Source: Klebsormidium nitens (taxonomy: Eukaryota > Streptophyta > Klebsormidiophyceae > Klebsormidiales > Klebsormidiaceae). Taken from it: a stretch of DNA of 64,000 nucleotides. The notes under the pieces are model-generated. The model saw only the letters and a list, made by a program, of their open reading frames with translations, did not search any database and had not been told where the DNA came from. Numbering within the stretch: position 1 is the stretch's first letter; each line of letters starts with the position of its first letter. Location: assembly GCA_000708835.1 (NCBI GenBank), contig DF237422.1, positions 4,176 through 68,175 on the forward strand, written 5' to 3'. Both the position numbers and the translations under genes were made by a program. Shown piece after piece: positions 12,601 through 24,449 of this stretch.

Positions 12601-13918
12601 TGCCGAAAAAGTGGTTGATCTTCTGCGCGCGCACCGGGAGAAACTTCACATCAGCGTCAGCACTACGTCGTAGCTGGAGTTGCACATTCACAGGAGTACG
12701 TCCGTACTACGAGAGCGGACACTTGAGCCGCACAGGTATATACCCGGCCTGCCAGCATCTTATCGAACAGTCTCCTTGGCTGGTCCACGGTGCCACTCCT
12801 TCAAAGCTCACTACGTCCGGTTTCGAATCTGTGTTGCGGCTTCGAGGTCGTTGCGCTTCGTCAAAGGCTCAAAGAAAGGGCGTTCTTTGCATAAGCGAGA
12901 ATGGCATACGCTTGTTCAATGCAGGATGCAATTTGTAACCGCTAGGGTGTACTGTTCCGAACCGCATCGTGCTTACAGTCAGCAAAGATGGGTCAAACAC
13001 AAAGTTGGAAGTAAGACTAGAGCGGGGAAACCTTTACCTGGTAAGGCTCTAAGCGGAGCAGCCGGTCTGCCCCGATTGACGTGTCGGTCCAGTAGACGTG
13101 CCATTCGTCCTCGTCTCCGACTTCCTTCCATCCTAGAGTCCGCTGAACCCGGCGCACTGTAAGGTAGAATCAGTTCCAAAATGAAAATGAGAATGAGAAT
13201 GGTTTTGCTTGTTGTAAGTCTGACGGTTCTTCTCGTGGATTCAAGCCCTTATGCCTCTCGTCAATTTGTTCAGCGGAGTTTCAGGACAGACGACGACTGG
13301 AGGAGCTCAAGGACTAGACATCAAAAAGGCGATGTGTCATGAAGACGCTACGTGTTATCATAGTTCTTTTTAACGGTGCCATTCGTCCTCGTAAGTTCGC
13401 TGAACCCGGCGGACTGTATCATACAAAGCAACACAAGCTAAAACTTGTGAACCACTTTGTAAACATGATTTTAAGGGCTCTACTCTCGGACTTTATTTCC
13501 CTTGCCTCTTGTTTGAATTGTCCAGCAGGGGCTTATGTTTCACACACAAAAGTGCGAGTTACGACAGAACGCGACTGAGGGAGGTTATGTTTCAAAAAGC
13601 TGGATAGCGACCTCAAATCAAGAAGTTACGGGAGTTTTGCGAAGAGGCCTGATGTCGGTAAGAGCATTCGCTGATCCATGTTTCGAGGGTTGTATGCCTG
13701 GGTCCTTGGCACCTTACACCGCAAACAAGAGTTACGAATCCGCTGAATGATCCTCAGAGTTCTCATGTAATATCAACAGCGTCGATCCGATTCTTACCGA
13801 CTTCGTACTTGCAGTTGCTCAGATTGAGGGCCGGTTTCAGGGTCTTCTTCTTGATTTTTTTCCCGCTTGAGACACGTTTCCGAGCATCCTTTGGAGGGAA
13901 GCGGCTTTCACCAGCCAT
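6644..13918 (-). CDS. Tubulin tyrosine ligase-like protein (TTLL6-type polyglutamylase)
   Basis: Minus-strand exons in gene order: 13798-13918, 13038-13156, 12492-12622, 11523-11697, 10999-11142, 10494-10588, 10103-10175, 9431-9583, 8416-9042, 7931-8021, 6644-7515. All phases agree, giving 866 residues. TTL-domain motifs appear in order: CKYEV then LGWKEV (about 37-55), YWTDTS, KINHFFGM (81-88), KPDTGCQGRG (143-152, nucleotide loop), DLRIYVLV (192-199), ACMHLTNYAVNK (from 231), and EVNHSPSF (337-344). Enzymes of this family use ATP to add glutamates to tubulin tails, mostly in axonemes. After residue 370 the protein is Ser/Glu/Gly-rich and probably disordered, up to an acidic-basic stretch near residue 580. 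The TTLL6 subtype call rests on motif wording recalled from animals. The gene is divergent from the first P450 gene, and its 5' end has been copied to 24450-25275. Confidence 0.88.
9650..9745 (-). repeat. 5'-edge echo of TTLL exon 9431-9583
   Basis: About 85 bp is nearly identical to the acceptor and first part of the exon (DVTCKTLISIQPLLAHNYRT side), placed upstream in gene sense. It is very little diverged, so it is probably recent. Confidence 0.85.
11375..11832 (-). repeat. Echoes flanking TTLL exon 11523-11697
   Basis: At 11775-11830 (upstream in gene sense) there is a degraded copy of the acceptor and 5' part. At about 11380-11440 (downstream) there is a degraded copy of the 3' part near ALVAQKYLSK. 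The order follows the 5'-upstream, 3'-downstream rule seen elsewhere. Confidence 0.65.
12100..12365 (-). repeat. Two 3'-edge echoes of TTLL exon 12492-12622
   Basis: Copies at about 12104-12172 and 12300-12362 repeat the donor edge (reverse strand: cccatcgagtgagt) and the MPKSFVLPIE coding part. They lie downstream in gene sense, about 190 bp apart. Each is followed by a shared intron stretch (gcagctatgaacg...gaccgctttctt), so the unit contains exon plus intron. Confidence 0.85.
13370..13425 (-). repeat. 5'-edge echo of TTLL exon 13038-13156
   Basis: The segment contains gtgccattcgtcctcgt and cgctgaacccggcg, both taken from the exon's 5' half but with about 20 bp missing between them. It lies upstream in gene sense. 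Confidence 0.6.
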
Positions 13919-16059
13919 TCCTTTAACACAGGAAAAAGTACTCCATCAGTTGCTCTGTTTCAAGTGGTTGCCCAATTTCTGTACAGGGGACAGGAGCTCC
14001 TTAGAAAGGAGGCTGATAGAAGCGGAGTCTGAGGAGTGGCACCAGCAGTGCGGTGAGTAAAGGGAGAGTTGTCTGCCATCAAAGAGATATGGACCCAGAT
14101 ACAGCATCAGCAGCTAATCTTTTCAAGTTCAATTTCGAGGGACGAATTCTGGAGCTCGTTTTTGGTTGCAGTTCCACCAGCAAAGTACGGCAAGAAAAGT
14201 ATCAGAAAACCATACTGTTCCTTAAAAGAGCTACGAAAACACAGGAATCTCCTTCATGAGAAGAGCTAATGTCGACGTTGCCAGCTGCTAGCGCCCCAGG
14301 TACGAAGACTGAAGGAATCCTTAATCACAATCATTGTCAATGAGTGCTTCGTAAGATGGAATACGGGCCTGCTCCAAAGGTGCTACTTCCACTCTGCGCA
14401 AGAGACATACCTTTCAACCAGAGCTGGCCTGTGAAGAATTAACCATGCTCCTCCCGAATCGAAGGCGCACCTCAAACAGAGAAAGTCCGTAGACCTGTTT
14501 GAATCACATCAGCTCTCTCTGAGAAGTGAACGCTATCACCAGGAGCTGAGAGTCTTCACTAGTTATAAGAGCAGAGGTTACTTTGTTACACTTGGGGAGC
14601 ATGTTCGCCCTTTCTGGGAAGAGTTGTCACGAAGGGCAATCCCTGATGCAACACCTAAGCCTTGTCGGTTTTCGCCCTAATATACGCCAGTTTTCCTCTA
14701 CCAACGAATGTCACCTGGCCGTTGCAAGTACGTAAAAACAACTGTAGTACTACAGCATTGCACGTTCCACCAGAGTGTTGATCGCCCTCGAAGCTGCCAG
14801 ACTTCGTCTAGGAAGCATACTGACGTGATTTTCTGAAAACCTCAACGCCCCTTCCAGGACATACTGGTAACTCCCATTTCACTTAAGGGCCATTTCAGTT
14901 AACATACGAGCTACCCGGGCAAACTAACAAAAAACCCTAACCAACAGAATCACCCGCTCCGCACCCGAACCCACCCTAACCACCAAACCAACCCTACCCG
15001 TCTCCCGGGCGCCTATCCTAGGTGAAATGGCTCTCAAGTGAAATGGGAGTTACCAGAGTTTCATGGACACCAGCACAGGTCTCCATGAGTCAATCTGCAT
15101 TGCACGCGAATGCAACCTTGTCTTCTACCTCCTCTTTCCTGGCCGCAGTGTGACAAAGCGTTTGGCTATCTCGCCGCCTCTCGCTCACTATAATATCATT
15201 CATCAAGAATCTTGAAGGTCTCCTGCGTGTTGCATGCATATCCAAGATCCTACGTGTAAATACATGCACAATCTTTTTCCCAAGTGATCTGCATACGGAA
15301 TCTAGGACAGTTATGTCCGGTTAAGCATTCTGACACTGCTGATGATATGCAATATGACGCGACAGCACAGTATCATATCTTTCCTCAAATCCTAGAATCT
15401 GTTTTCTTCACATTGTTACCCACTACAGACTACGTCGACAAGAAGCGGCCTTAGGGCGCCGCCTTAGCAGCTCAGTGGCTCAGGCCTCTTTCTCGACATT
15501 GAAGAACCTCCTTTTCATAGTTGATGATATTTTAGGTGCTGGACTAATTAACGTTGGAACGTTGCACCAAATTGCACTGATCTCATCGCTGTCAATACAA
15601 ACTCTACCGTGATGTGCACAAGATATTCCATAAGGCCCTTAATCCAGTGCTGCTCACGTGTTACAGTAGGCCTTAGAATAGTGCATCAGGCTCGGAGTCC
15701 AAATGGCTTGAACCGAGTGTAAAATGAGTTCAGCCGGCTGAGACGCTCTAACCGTCGCCTGTTTCATTTACCACACTTGATTTGACTTGACTGAGTAATG
15801 ATCACAGAGTTTTATCGACGGCATATTTTCAGAAGGAATATCGGACGGCACAAAAATCACGACCGTGTACATATGCTGCATTATGCATCCACGGGACGAA
15901 GAAGCAAGTCAGCATTAAATATGAAATGATTTGCTTGTTTTTCTGGAACATTTCACAACAGCAGCCCCATCCGAAAAGCTCTTTGAACAACAACCTGAAG
16001 GACAAAAGCTTGCTAGCTCCAAAGCAAGGAGAGAAGAGTTTCTAACCAAGGGCGTAGCC
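13919..16059. other. Divergent intergenic region, TTLL / first P450
   Basis: No gene supported. It holds the inverted-repeat element at 14864-15056. The last 350 bp before the P450 start resembles the region upstream of the second P450 (shared blocks such as acatatgc, gcattatgca and cagccggc). These are promoter or leader sequences copied with the gene. Confidence 0.6.
14864..15056. mobile_element. Inverted-repeat element with telomere-like core, copy 1 (193 bp)
   Basis: The left end ctggtaactcccatttcact and the right end are inverted copies of each other over about 34 bp with two mismatches. The core is C-rich with AAACCCTAACC, cacccgctccgcacccg and ccaccctaaccacc. Each end holds two copies of an AAATGG-type word. 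There is no coding capacity and no clear target-site duplication. It is MITE-like in structure. Confidence 0.8.
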
Positions 16060-19000
16060 ATGGAGCGTCTGCAGCAGTCCCTGGAGGCATTGCAGCTCCA
16101 CTCCTTATCCAACTCAGCTCAAGCTGTAACCGTCTTGACTGGTCTTCTGACCGTTCTCCTCTTCTCGGTGCGCATCTTCGTCCCAACAAGGGCGGCCCGC
16201 TGGCTGCGCAAGGTTCCTGGGCCTCCTTCTTATCCCGTCGTAGGGAACCTCATTGAGATTTTCAGCAAAGGGTATCATGAGTGCCATAAGGAATGGCTAT
16301 CGATGTATGGCTCGGTGTATAAGTATGTGATGGGGGACACGTTGCTGGTGGTTTCAGACCCTGATGTTGTGCAGCAGGTGAGCACTCTGCAAGCCTCTGG
16401 CGGCGTCTGATTGCGCCTGAGCTGGTCGTATGCATGCAGTACAATGCTGTACGTTGTTTTGGTGATGATCAGGAGAGGATGGAAGCGACTAGCATTGCTG
16501 CAAGATGATTAAGAGATGAGGAGGTTCACAAGTATATCTAGCAATGTCTTCTGAGGTTCTATTTGAAGTTGAATAATGAAAGATGAAATGACCTCAAAAA
16601 ATGTTAGTGGTGGTATGATTGTCGGCGACCATTCTTCAAGTAGTCGCAAGGGCAGCATTCGTGTGTGAGCCCTTCAATATGTTTCATGTGAGCAGCATCA
16701 AACCTCTGAAGTCAAAAGTCATAGCTGGTTCTTAACAAAAGAGTACGCGATTCCACAGTGTTGCAAAAATGGGGTTTGCATCATGCAATTCAAGCCGCAA
16801 CCCCAAGTGCTCTTTTTCCTTTTCATTATTGTGATATATGACAGCACCTTCAGTGGTCATTTCTGGTTCTACAAGTCTGTGTATGAACATCTCTATCAAG
16901 GGGCAGTTTGGACAAGAAACTGGACAGCCAAGAGCTGCCAAGGGCAAAAGTTTGTCAGAGAGGTCTATGAACATTGCAAGCGCTTTCTCTAGTCATGACA
17001 ACTGCAACAGCATGGAGATTGCTTTTGGAACTTTTTGGCCAAGGCGCTGCTTAGGGCGCATACCAACAAAAACCTCGTGAAGCTGTCACTCAATACCATA
17101 CCAAAACCATGCTTGTTGGAAGGACTGTTTTCTCATTAAATCAGACACAAGCCCGGCACTGGAGTTCCTAAAGAGAACCTCGTAAACGACACATGAACCC
17201 CTGACACTCCCTTCTCTCCGGAAGGGAAGCAGACACTATCTGCCTTGCAATCACAACGAAGAAAAGACGCTTGTCATTGAGAATCCTGACTGTAGAGAAG
17301 GCCATTTCCTTGGAGTAGAGCTGAACAATGAAGCTCTAATTTTGCAGGTTGGGATCCGTATGTTCAAGACTTTTCACGACCGGCAGATGCCAGGCTTTCT
17401 GGATGAGAATCAAGCGGGCAAGGCGCTTGTCTTCAGCAAGTGAGCATCTGTGCTTGTCTTTATCTGCCAACTGACCTGCATAATTGAAACGTTTGGAGCA
17501 TCGAAATATGATTTCGTAAATTATCAGTCGAGCTATATCCTTTCTACAGAGGCCAATACTGGACATATGTGTGCAACGCAGTGCTCACACCCTTGATAAT
17601 CACAACCCTATTTCTCTGAAACGTTATCTTTGTTCCATGTACAGGGGCCCATACTGGTCTGGCGTGCGTAACGCAGTGCTCCCCCTTTTTCACACCGCAA
17701 AGCTTCAGCACTTTGGGCGTACCATGCATGAGTGTGCAGAGCTCTTGGTAACGCGCCTTGAGAAAGCCGCTGCGAACAAGGAGCAACTCAACCTGCTGGA
17801 ATGGGCGGGGGAAATGACCATGGACGTGTTAGGGTCTTCAGCCTTTGGGGTTACTTTCAACAGTCAGGTGAGATCTTGATTGCAGTTAGGGAAGGTTCTG
17901 ATTTTGCTCTTTGTCGCTTATAGTCTTAGGTGTGCCCCTCGAGAAAGTGGATGAGAACGGGTTCCAAGTTGATCCGCTGAAGGGTGAGGAACAATTGACC
18001 GTGGACGTGTTGGAGTCTTCTGCCTTTGGGTTTCTTCCCAAACAGTCAGGTGAGATTCTGGATCTTGGTTAGGGAAGGTTTGGTGTAGTAATTCGTCAAT
18101 CTCAGTTCCAAATGTGCACCCGGGAAAGGCTCTGAAGAGGAAGCAAGTCAAGCTGCTTAAATGGACGGGTTGGGGTCTTCCTCCTTTGGGATCACTTTCA
18201 ACGGTCAGGTAAACCCTGGGTCTTAACTATTAATCTTGTGACCTGTCAACTGAGTTCGCTCTTTGAGAAAGCGAATGCAAAGGGCGAGCAAGTTGCGTTG
18301 CTATAGTGGGCAGGGGCGATGGCCATGGACGCATTCAGAATCTCCTCTTTTCGTCCATTTTAGTTGGTGCTTCCTTCTCTCAGTGTTGGTTGGAAAATGG
18401 CGTTTCCAACCTAAGTTTAGCGTGAGCCAATCTTCGGACAGCACGGTGGCAACTGTGCTTTCGCATTCTGCTTGCTTCGGTAGAAAATGAGGTCCGAAGA
18501 GAAGCAAATACCATCAGAATCTGATTTCATCAGCTGGGATCCAAGCCCAAACAAAGATCGACCGCTTTTGTCAGCCAAGCAGGATTTGCGGACACATTCA
18601 TCTTCCCTTTCTATTTCCGCAGGTCGGCGAAAAGACCGAGGGCCTCAATTTGACAAAGGCCGTGAGCGGGAATCTCGCCAGCATGGCGGAACTGCGCTTC
18701 AGCACTCTCCTGGCGATCCTGTGCCCTCCTCTACGGAAGCCCGCGCAATGGCTGATGTCACTCATTCCCGGGACGGGTGACAACGTGGGTAAAAAGCGGA
18801 ACGTCTACATGATGCGGGAGAGCAAGAAGATCATCCAGGCTCGACGGAAAGTGAGGGCCATCTTATTCTCTGATTTTCTATTCTCTGATCCTCTTTTGAT
18901 TCTTGTACGTGTCGTCGTATCAGAACTGCCCGTTCGCGTTTCTGCAAATGCCCTTCGCTCGTTACTGCTCTTCTGACCTTGTTTGTATTCAATAAGGAGT

Positions 19001-22000
19001 ATCTTTGTTTTTTGGTGTATTCGCGTACGTATCGTCGTATCAGAACTGCCCGTTCGCGTTTCTGCAAATGCCCTTCGCTCGTTACTGCTCTTCTGTTCTT
19101 GTTTGTTGTCAACAAGGAGTATCACTGTTTTTCGTTTATTCGCGTACGTATCGTCGTATCGGAACTGCCGCGTTTCTGCAAACGCCCGTCGCTCCTTGCT
19201 ACTTCCCTGTCTCTGTTCTTGTCGATGAGCAGTCTTCTTTATGCACTGAAGTACGTCTCGTCATATCACAGTCGCCCGTTCGCTTTTTCTAGCCGGGCTC
19301 GTCACTCTCCCTCTGCCTTTGTTTTTAGTCGATAGGGAGTATCTCTTGTTTTCATTTTCTCGAACGCCACGTCGTATTGGAAATGTCCGTTCGCTTTTCT
19401 GCGAACGCCGTTTGCTTGTCACGGCATTTGTGTCTTTGTTCTTGTCGATGATTAGTATTCTTTATGCCCGTACGTGTCGTCGTAACAAAGTCGCCCGTTC
19501 GCTTTTTCTGCCCGCGCTCGTTACTGATCTTCCGTCTTTGTCAATAGAAACCTTCTTTCGCTAGACTCGCGCTTGATTTTCAAGGCCTTGCTCTGATTCT
19601 GTGCTAGTCGGTCGAGGTCACCCCGCTAATTCCAAAAGCTTCCTGGTACATTCAGAACACAAATTGAGGGTCCACTGACTCAAAATGTAAAGGGTCTGTT
19701 GAGAGCCTTCGTCACGTAGTTCAGTGTGATCGAGCGCTGCGGGGTTTTGGAAGCAAGCCGACGTCATCTGTTCTGCGGTCTTCTATACAGCAGGCTCAAT
19801 GCCGACGCTTTACCGCTGTCACGAACGATATGGAGTGGGGATCTAAGCATGCTAAAGTTCTGCGGCGTGTTAAAAGCGCTTGGGTGAAACGCCTGGGTAA
19901 AAGCTTTCCGACCCCTTTTGCGTCATCAAAGATCAAGCTGCGTCTCTCGAGCGCGATAGCCTTCGATTTGCAAGTGTTCTGACCCGAAGCAGCTGTTTGC
20001 AGAAAGGAAGAATTTTAACAAAAACAAAACAGCAAAACGAATTAACAATTAAAAGTCAGAATGGAAGGTGAAGAGGCAATCTGGGAGCAGAACGACGAGG
20101 AGTAGATGAAACTCAAGAAAAATAATATTTAGCCCAGATAATAATAAGGTAACCGCACTTTGACGGGTAGGGTTAGTATGGTGGTTAGGGTGGGTACGGG
20201 TGCGGAGCGGGTGTTTCATTATAGGTCAGGGTTTTTATTGTTAGTTGGAGCTTACTATTATCTTGGCTTACTATTATCTTTTTTGAGAGCTATGGGATGT
20301 AGAGGAACGAGACTGTTAGAAATCATCCGTGCAGGAGGCTGACGTGGCAGAGACCCGTCACGATTTTCTGAGCATGCTGACGCAAGCCCGGGACAAGACC
20401 ACGGGAGAGCCTCTCTCGGACGCGTCGATCCAGGCGATCGTGTACGAGTTCCTTGGCGCGGGCACGGACACGACAGCCAACACGTTGAGCTTCGCCGGTA
20501 AGCTATGGGTATGCTCATAAGCTATCATAAATTTCTGCAGTAGTACTGCTGCGCGTTTTTGAGTATCCAACGGAAGGAGTCAGTTGCTTTTCACTTTCTT
20601 TGGTGCGGGGACGGATACGACTGCCAACACAATCAGCTTCGCCGGTAAGCTATGGGTATGCTCATAAGCTGTCATAAGTTCCTGCAATAGTACTGCTGCG
20701 CGTTTTTGAGTATCCAACGGAAGGAGTCAGTTGCTTTTCACTTTCTTTGGTGCGGGGACGGATACGACTGCCAACACGTTAAGCTTCGCCGGTAAGCTTT
20801 GGGTTGGCTCATAATCTATTAGAAGCCATTAAGTTCCTGTAATACTACTGCTGCGCGTTCTGAGTCTTCAACGGAAAGAGTCAGTTGGTTTTCACTTTCT
20901 TTGGTGCGGGGACGGATACGACTGCCAACTTGATCAGCTTCACCGGTAAAACACGGGTGAATTTATGCAGAAGTACTGCTGCACATATTGTGGCTTTTGA
21001 CCGAAACTTTCAGTTGGTCAATCTTGGATCTGTTGGCGCCGTGACGGTTACGACGGCCAACGCGATTAGCTTTGCCGGTAAGCTATGGTTACGTTGTTAA
21101 GCTATTCATTAGATGCAACTGCGCCTCTCAGAGAACTGCTAGGGGGGCCTTGCTGGGATCTAGTCGCTCATGTATGAGGAATGCGACTGCTGACACAATC
21201 AGCGTCGCCGGTAATCGATAGGCAATGCTTGAAGCAAACGTTTTCTCGAGCAAAGTGATGAATCTTTCTTAGTTCTGGATTCTGCGGATAAAACAAATGA
21301 TGGTCAATAAGGCCGATTTTATTAAGAGTCGCGCTCGACTTCTGACACCGTCAGCTGCGCGGATAAGCGATGGGTATTGCTCATAAGGTAATGATGGCTT
21401 GACCCGTTGATGGTGCTTCTCCTAGTCCGCTCTGTTTGGTTCTGTTTGGCGCAAAATAAACGAGGCGATAAAGATGACCCAACTCTGCAATCCTTCTGTC
21501 TGATCTGGCTATTTGGACTAAAATTTTCCGTCGACAAAAGTTTTCCATCCAAATCTTCGAGCTATCTTAGGCCAAAGGCGGATATTTGTAACATTTTCCG
21601 GACTCCTCCGAAGTTTAAGTTGGCCGGAATAGGATCCTGAATGGCATAAGCCACGAACTCGCTTTGATCCGGCCGGTCTCTGCAGTGTACTCGTTGACCA
21701 ACAACCCGGCGGCCGAGGAAAAGATGCGCCGCGAGATCCGCGCCTTTTACGAGAAGCTCGAGAAAGAAGGAGTGAAGGACACGGCATTCCGCCCGACGTA
21801 CGACGAGCTGGCCCAGTTTCCGTACGTCGAGCAGGTAAGGATCGGCGGAGGGTTGTTTTGTGCAACTTTGTTTACACAGGGTTTTGCCCGGGCGTGAAGA
21901 CAGGGTGTTTGGTTGTTTTGGAGAGTGTTGCACCGTTCTTACGAGAGATGGAGAAGATACTAGATTGGTTTTGGTTGGCGCCCTCTTCTGTTATCGGCAG

Positions 22001-23696
22001 ATTGAATGACGGATGGTTTGTATCTGCCCTCTTCTCTTGTTTGCAGATTGAATGAAAGATTTGTGCATGGTGCCCTCTCCTCTTGTTAGTCGAGGGAAAC
22101 GTAGAGAAGACTTTTTCCAGCAAAGCTCACGAGTAGTACTTATTGTCAGACAAGCACAACTTAGCGCGGGGTTGAAATTTCCGGATTTCGGGAGAGTACG
22201 AAAGGCAGTATTTATTACAACTATTGATACGTCGCGTTAGGACACAAGCCGCTATTCTCGACAAGAATCACGACCACCCGTTCGTTTCTCTTGACAAGTC
22301 TCGCGGCTACGGCACTGTCTGTTTCGGCTGTCCGCACGAGATGTCAGTCCGCTTTTTCGCTTTTCCGCTTTTCCGCTGTCTTCGCTGTCTCATCTGGCGG
22401 AACAGTGGTCAGTCCAGTCATATGCTCTTGCTTTTGGTCCATGTGAAAGCTCCGAATTTTGAGGGCTTCTGCGGGGAAGATTTCAGGACGACTCTGGTCA
22501 GTCCGACTTCTAAGGCCTCGTGCGAGGGGAAAATCGAAGTGATTCTTGGTCGCTCTCCTCACAGGTGGTCCAAGAGACTCTGCGGCTCTACCCGACGGGA
22601 GCCGTTCTTTCGCGCCAGGCGTCCGAGGACTGCCAGGTGGCGGGCATCCACCTGCCCAAGGGCGTCAATGTACGGTGCCGATGAACCCTGCCAAAAAATA
22701 TCCATTGCATTGGCATACGCGTTGTTTTCATCGGTGGTTGAAATCATTTTGCTTCCGCATGCTTGAGGAGACTGCACCCTTCTCCTTCAAATGAATGTTT
22801 CTTACCGCAGCTCTTGTCTTGGTTCAGTCCGGAGGGGTTCAACTTGAAGTGGTCTTTAGATCTCAGGTCTGGTCACTAGGTTCGACTGCGGGTTCTCAAC
22901 TTTTAGTCGACTTCCATGGACGAACCCGCTGGACCCCTAACTTTTGGTTCTGCTCCGCAGCTCTCACCAGTCTCTGCAGTTCACGTTGAACAGAGTAGCG
23001 TCGGAATTTGACGACCGTTAAGTATGCCGACGTTGGATACATCTGACGTCAGAACAGCATTTCTAACATGACTCTCGCGGCACCTTCCATTTTGAAAAGG
23101 TCGTCCAAGTCCTTCTCCTTGAAGCTCCGATTCCGTTCCACAGGTATTGATTCCGGTCTACGCCATGCACCACAACCCGGAAGTCTTTCCCGACCCAGAA
23201 GAGTTCCGCCCGGAACGGTTCGATCCGGCGGAAGTTGCTGGAAGGCATCCGTACGCTTACATCCCGTTCGGGTAAGTACTATCTCAATCGCAAGTGCACC
23301 AGACATTTGATGCTTTGCCAGAGCCCTCGCGCAGTTCCGCGCTTCCTCGTTGCCTTGCCAACTGGGAATGCTCCCATTTGTTAAGAGCCGGTGTCATTCT
23401 CTCCGGTTCTTTGAAGTTTATTGAGGGAAAAGAGCCTTTGCCCCTTTCATCTTGAAATATGATCCTCAAACCCACCGCTTATCTCCATGTCTTACAGGCT
23501 TGGCCCACGGATGTGTCTGGGACACCGCTTTGCGATGGAAGAAGCAAAGCTCGCGCTCATTCGGCTTTACAAGACACTCACCTTTTCGGTGGTCAACGAG
23601 AAGATTCTGCGGCCTGACGGAAAGCTAGATCTTCAAGTGGGAATTGTGCTGAAGCCAAGGAACGGCATGTGGGTCGTGCCGCAAGTACAGCGTTAG
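16060..23696 (+). CDS. Cytochrome P450, CYP711-like (tandem copy A)
   Basis: Nine exons: 16060-16377, 17348-17439, 17645-17867, 18623-18850, 20335-20497, 21686-21834, 22565-22669, 23144-23271, 23498-23696. All phases agree, giving 534 residues. The start was chosen because copy B begins at the matching ATG; an upstream in-frame ATG exists at 15931. It has a membrane anchor at about 22-40, a hinge [13 protein letters not shown], an I-helix [10 protein letters not shown] (about 328-337), a K-helix ETLR (about 395-398), FRPERF (about 447-452), and a heme-ligand motif [10 protein letters not shown] with Cys at about 475. So it looks like an intact ER-bound haem monooxygenase. Wording such as [11 protein letters not shown] resembles the CYP711 (MAX1) and CYP3-like clans; the substrate cannot be inferred. 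Exon sizes equal those of copy B except the first and last. Confidence 0.88.
17535..18360 (+). repeat. Echoes of P450-A exon 3 (17645-17867)
   Basis: One 5'-edge copy lies upstream at about 17543-17596 (ggccaatactggac...caacgcagtgctc). Three 3'-edge copies lie downstream at about 17935-18055, 18110-18212 and 18255-18345. They contain remnants of [20 protein letters not shown] and, in the first two, a gtcaggt donor. All downstream copies have frameshifts or stops. Confidence 0.85.
18890..19565 (+). repeat. ~120-bp tandem array in P450-A intron 4
   Basis: About six units begin near 18905, 19024, 19146, 19251, 19362 and 19470. Each carries tacgt(g/a)tcgtcgtat followed by cccgttcgc(g/t)tt. The first two units are nearly identical; later ones decay and shorten. 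Copy B of the gene has nothing similar in the matching intron. The unit does not match a neighbouring exon, so this is not an exon echo. Confidence 0.85.
20136..20280. mobile_element. Inverted-repeat element with telomere-like core, copy 2 (reverse orientation)
   Basis: The core reads ggtggttagggtgggtacgg then gtgcggagcgggtg, the complement of copy 1. The ends carry agataataataagg on the left and two copies of cttactattatc on the right, which are inverted relatives. It sits 55 bp upstream of exon 5 of P450-A. Confidence 0.65.
20520..21215 (+). repeat. 3'-edge echo array of P450-A exon 5
   Basis: A unit of about 150 bp carries the I-helix codons ([15 protein letters not shown]) and the donor ccggtaagc. 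Copies lie near 20600-20645, 20750-20795, 20897-20945 and 21030-21080, with a weak one at about 21180-21212. The first two units are almost identical, including intron sequence. Later ones decay. Confidence 0.9.
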
Positions 23697-24440
23697 TGAA
23701 GTTGTCAACCCTGAGTTCGCGCCGTGATGATCTTAGTAATCTAGTAGCGTGTAAAGTTGCATGCGATTCGTACCGGAAGCCGGTTCTGGTGCCGTTGCAT
23801 GTTTTCTACAAAGATAGACGTTCGAGTGGCTCGCAATTTGTACCATCCAAATAAGGTCATTGAAGTAGTAGACAAATCGGACGTATCACTGTATATCTTG
23901 AGACCGGAAGAGAGTGTGACAGGGGGGCCGGATCAGTCGGATGATGTGTTTGAATTTTTTTGCTGCAGTGGTAGCTTGGTCTCGCCGGCGGCACCATCCC
24001 ACGATCAGGGACTTTAGCAGATCAAGTCTGCTGAAAGCCTCAATGTTTGCAAGAGTTGCCTTGTGAAAGGCACCGGTGAGGCACCGGCCGTACGTACCCA
24101 GTTAACAAACATATGGTTGATATATTGGAATGTTTGGAGCTATACCATCACAATATCGTCGCGCCGAGTGCAGAAAACCCAAGTCATTGACGAAGTTGAA
24201 CGCGATGTATTTGTGCAACAATATTCGATGTTCTCTGATCATTGCATGAAGTTGAACGCCAGTGAAAATACTTACCAAGCGGCTGCCGCCGCGATACATA
24301 CATAGGACTTTAAACTAGGATCGACTTTAAACGGTATATGTTGATATGTTAGCAGCTCTAGAAGCGGATCGAATATTCCAACAACAAGTGACCTCCGCGT
24401 GAGAATTGTCACTGCGTAAGTCGCATGGATAAAAGTGGAC
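23697..24440. other. 3' flank of P450-A
   Basis: No gene. The first ~180 bp is similar to the 3' flank of P450-B (for example aatttgtaccatcc at 23837 and the matching stretch near 35420), so the tandem duplication includes the 3' UTR. Confidence 0.6.
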
Positions 24441-24449
24441 GGTCGCTCT

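Noticed and set aside
18890-21215. CRISPR-like array from regular repeats in P450-A
   Set aside because: Eukaryotic introns; repeats are contiguous 120- or 150-bp units without distinct spacers, and one array is clearly exon-derived.
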